DNA of 45,635 nt, taken from positions 1 to 45,635 of the forward strand of contig JARGNG010000036.1 in NCBI GenBank assembly GCA_029213265.1. Reading direction: 5' to 3'. The notes below the pieces were generated by a model. That model did not search any database. It was not told where the DNA came from and worked only from the letters and a program-made list of their open reading frames with translations. The DNA comes from Verrucomicrobiales bacterium (GTDB taxonomy: Bacteria; Verrucomicrobiota; Verrucomicrobiia; Verrucomicrobiales; DEV007). The position numbers and the translations under genes are program-made. Shown here piece by piece: positions 44,262 to 45,635 of this stretch. How positions within the stretch are numbered: the first letter of the stretch is position 1; each line of letters starts with the position of its first letter.

Positions 44262-44841
44262 GCGGGGCGGGAACAATCCCGAATTCTGCCTCAAGAACTT
44301 CGATGACCTCGACCATGGGAAGACCGATCACGTTTGTCATCGACCCTTCGAAGCGATCAATGATCAGTTCGCCATGCTCCTGGGCAGCATAGGCACCCGC
44401 CTTGTCCATGGGATTGATTCGCTCGTGATACGCGGCCATTTCTGCGGTGGAAAGGTTCTTGAAATGTACATCGGTCGTTACGGTTTCTGCGACCGAGCGT
44501 CCGCTCTGCCTGTGCAGAATACTGAATGCGGTGAAGACCTGATGCGATTTCCCGTTGAGTGAACTCAGCATTTCCGTGGCCTCTTCGCGATCTACGGGCT
44601 TCGTCAGAACGCGTTCCCCGACAAGAACCAGGGTATCGGCCGCAATTACGACCGAGTGCGGATAAAGATGCGCTACTGCGGCGGCTTTCAGCTCGGCGTT
44701 CTCCTGCGTCAATCGGCGAATCGAAACGGATACATCTTCGTTCTCCTCCACCTCCGGCACCACCACATGGAAATCGAATCCCGCCTCCGCGAGCAGATCC
44801 TTTCGACGGGGCGAGCCAGATGCGAGAATCAGATCGGTCAT
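44254..44841 (-). CDS. maf: Maf-family nucleotide pyrophosphatase
   Basis: The 195-residue protein has the Maf motifs LILASGSPRRKDLL, VIAADTLVLVGERVLTKP, TVTTDVHFKNL and YAAQEHGELIIDRFEGSMTN with VIGLP. Maf proteins hydrolyse dTTP, UTP or modified nucleotides and have been linked to septum inhibition. Which of the subtypes (YhdE or YceF) it is cannot be told here. It overlaps the MBL-fold gene upstream by four bases (ATGA), so the two are coupled. Confidence 0.94.
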   Translation of the reverse strand: MTDLILASGSPRRKDLLAEAGFDFHVVVPEVEENEDVSVSIRRLTQENAELKAAAVAHLYPHSVVIAADTLVLVGERVLTKPVDREEATEMLSSLNGKSHQVFTAFSILHRQSGRSVAETVTTDVHFKNLSTAEMAAYHERINPMDKAGAYAAQEHGELIIDRFEGSMTNVIGLPMVEVIEVLEAEFGIVPAPLK

Positions 44842-45635
44842 GATCGGAATTCCCCCGCAAAAAACGGATTGTTCCGCTTTTCCTCGCCTACAGAGGACAT
44901 GGGACCATGGCCGGGACAGATCACCGTTTCATCGGGAAGGGTGAGAATCTTCTCCCGGTTGTTTTTCCAGGCGTCGGCAAAAGAAATCATGCCACCTCCC
45001 ATCGAACCGGCGAAGAGGGCATCCCCGACAACCGCCACCGGTCGTTCGAGCCCCTCCACAAAATAGGTCGTCCCCCCCACCGAATGACCACTCGTAGTTC
45101 TGGTTTTCACGGACAGGCCTCCGATGGAAAATTCCGCTCCTTCGGAAAATGTTCTCGTCCCCGGCCATGGCTCGGCAGCATTGGAATACACGTCCACCTC
45201 GCCGCAGTAAGAGCGAAGGCGGTCGAGATCGGCGATATGATCATTGTGCGTGTGCGTGAGGAAAATCTGGGAGATCGTCACTCCCAGTTCGGACGCTTTG
45301 TCGGTCAAAGCCTTGCTGTCGGTCCCGGTATCAAACGCAGCACCCTCCTTCGAATCCGGATCCCAGATCAGAAAGGCATTCACTCTCATATCCCGATAGG
45401 GGGTATTGAAAATTCCCACTCCCTCCAGTTCTACTGGCCGGGGGCGCCACACTTTCGAGGCAGACATCGTAAGGGCCTGAGGATCCAGCCGGAGCGCTTC
45501 GGCAACTTTAAAAAGAGCAGGCTCGTCGCAAAACTCCCCGCGACAGAGCCGATGCAGAATATCCCTTCCCACTCCGGTTGTTTCCGCCAGTTCCGACTCG
45601 GAAATATGGTAACCCCGCATCGACTTGGCGATGAT
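44838..45635 (-). CDS. MBL-fold hydrolase with N-terminal helix-turn-helix (5' end outside the window)
   Basis: The frame is open through the right edge of the window (codons for IIAKS precede the Met at 45620), so the true start lies beyond 45635. The visible N-terminal part (to about residue 70 of the visible frame) looks like an XRE-type helix-turn-helix: HISESELAETTGVGRDIL then LFKVAEALRLDPQAL. The rest is a metallo-beta-lactamase-fold domain with VNAFLIWDP, FDTGTD, the zinc motif THTHNDHIADLD, TSGHSVGGT, VVGDALF and CPGHGPMSS, resembling glyoxalase II. The catalytic zinc site seems complete. The HTH may be a regulatory or dimerising part; its DNA-binding ability is uncertain. It is coupled to maf. 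Confidence 0.85.
   Translation of the reverse strand: MIAKSMRGYHISESELAETTGVGRDILHRLCRGEFCDEPALFKVAEALRLDPQALTMSASKVWRPRPVELEGVGIFNTPYRDMRVNAFLIWDPDSKEGAAFDTGTDSKALTDKASELGVTISQIFLTHTHNDHIADLDRLRSYCGEVDVYSNAAEPWPGTRTFSEGAEFSIGGLSVKTRTTSGHSVGGTTYFVEGLERPVAVVGDALFAGSMGGGMISFADAWKNNREKILTLPDETVICPGHGPMSSVGEEKRNNPFFAGEFRS

Overview
The window looks like a chromosomal segment of a Verrucomicrobiota (PVC superphylum) bacterium. The main reasons are a paired DUF1549/DUF1553 'planctomycete cytochrome c' protein and DUF1501 protein, two secreted Cys-type sulfatases, two Gfo/Idh/MocA oxidoreductases, a xylose-isomerase-like epimerase, a secreted PQQ-propeller protein, a kinase with an extracytoplasmic LamG-like tail, and weak or absent Shine-Dalgarno sequences. 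The assignment rests on gene content, not on a marker-gene search. No rRNA, complete tRNA, CRISPR array, complete insertion sequence or phage gene was seen.

Positions 1-8,000 are an eroded accessory stretch. They hold a small secreted repeat protein, an OprD-type porin broken by a one-base frameshift in a G6 run, an APC-type permease overlapping the porin, and a secreted NlpC/P60-like amidase. This block lies between two copies of a 67-bp direct repeat. Beside the second copy are a 24-nt piece matching the 3' end of a serine tRNA, a 57-codon stump of an integrase-type transposase and a stub of an FGE-sulfatase-domain gene. A subtilisin-like protease follows, then a lipoprotein gene interrupted by an in-frame TAA.

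Positions 8,000-14,250 hold a sugar epimerase, a DEAD-family helicase, a DoxX protein and a LamG Ser/Thr kinase on the minus strand, divergent from a dGTPase gene. Positions 14,376-20,681 are a compact plus-strand operon: an IclR regulator, a 1,355-residue DUF1549/DUF1553 haem-motif protein and a DUF1501 protein, a pairing typical of planctomycete and verrucomicrobial catabolism of complex substrates. An NtrC-type response regulator and a soluble PAS histidine kinase converge on it. CutA, aspartate kinase, a HEAT-tailed sulfatase and a MobA-FdhD-DUF6508-like fusion follow on the plus strand.

Positions 28,836-34,523 are minus-strand: a TVP38/TMEM64 membrane protein with a decayed DUF547 partner, a GYF/DUF4190 protein coupled to a PfkB-family kinase, ThiE, a PQQ-propeller protein and an oxidoreductase. 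Positions 34,628-38,137 form a tight plus-strand set: a small ExbB-like membrane protein, a fusion of a cyclic-nucleotide-binding domain to aspartase, and a second sulfatase overlapping the aspartase by 8 nt. The last part holds housekeeping genes (typA/bipA, tilS, rmlB, maf) and an MBL-fold hydrolase with an N-terminal HTH, cut by the window end.

The most unusual items are the cNMP-aspartase fusion and its operon, the three-part MobA-FdhD fusion, and the cluster of decayed genes around the duplicated 67-bp element and tRNA scar.
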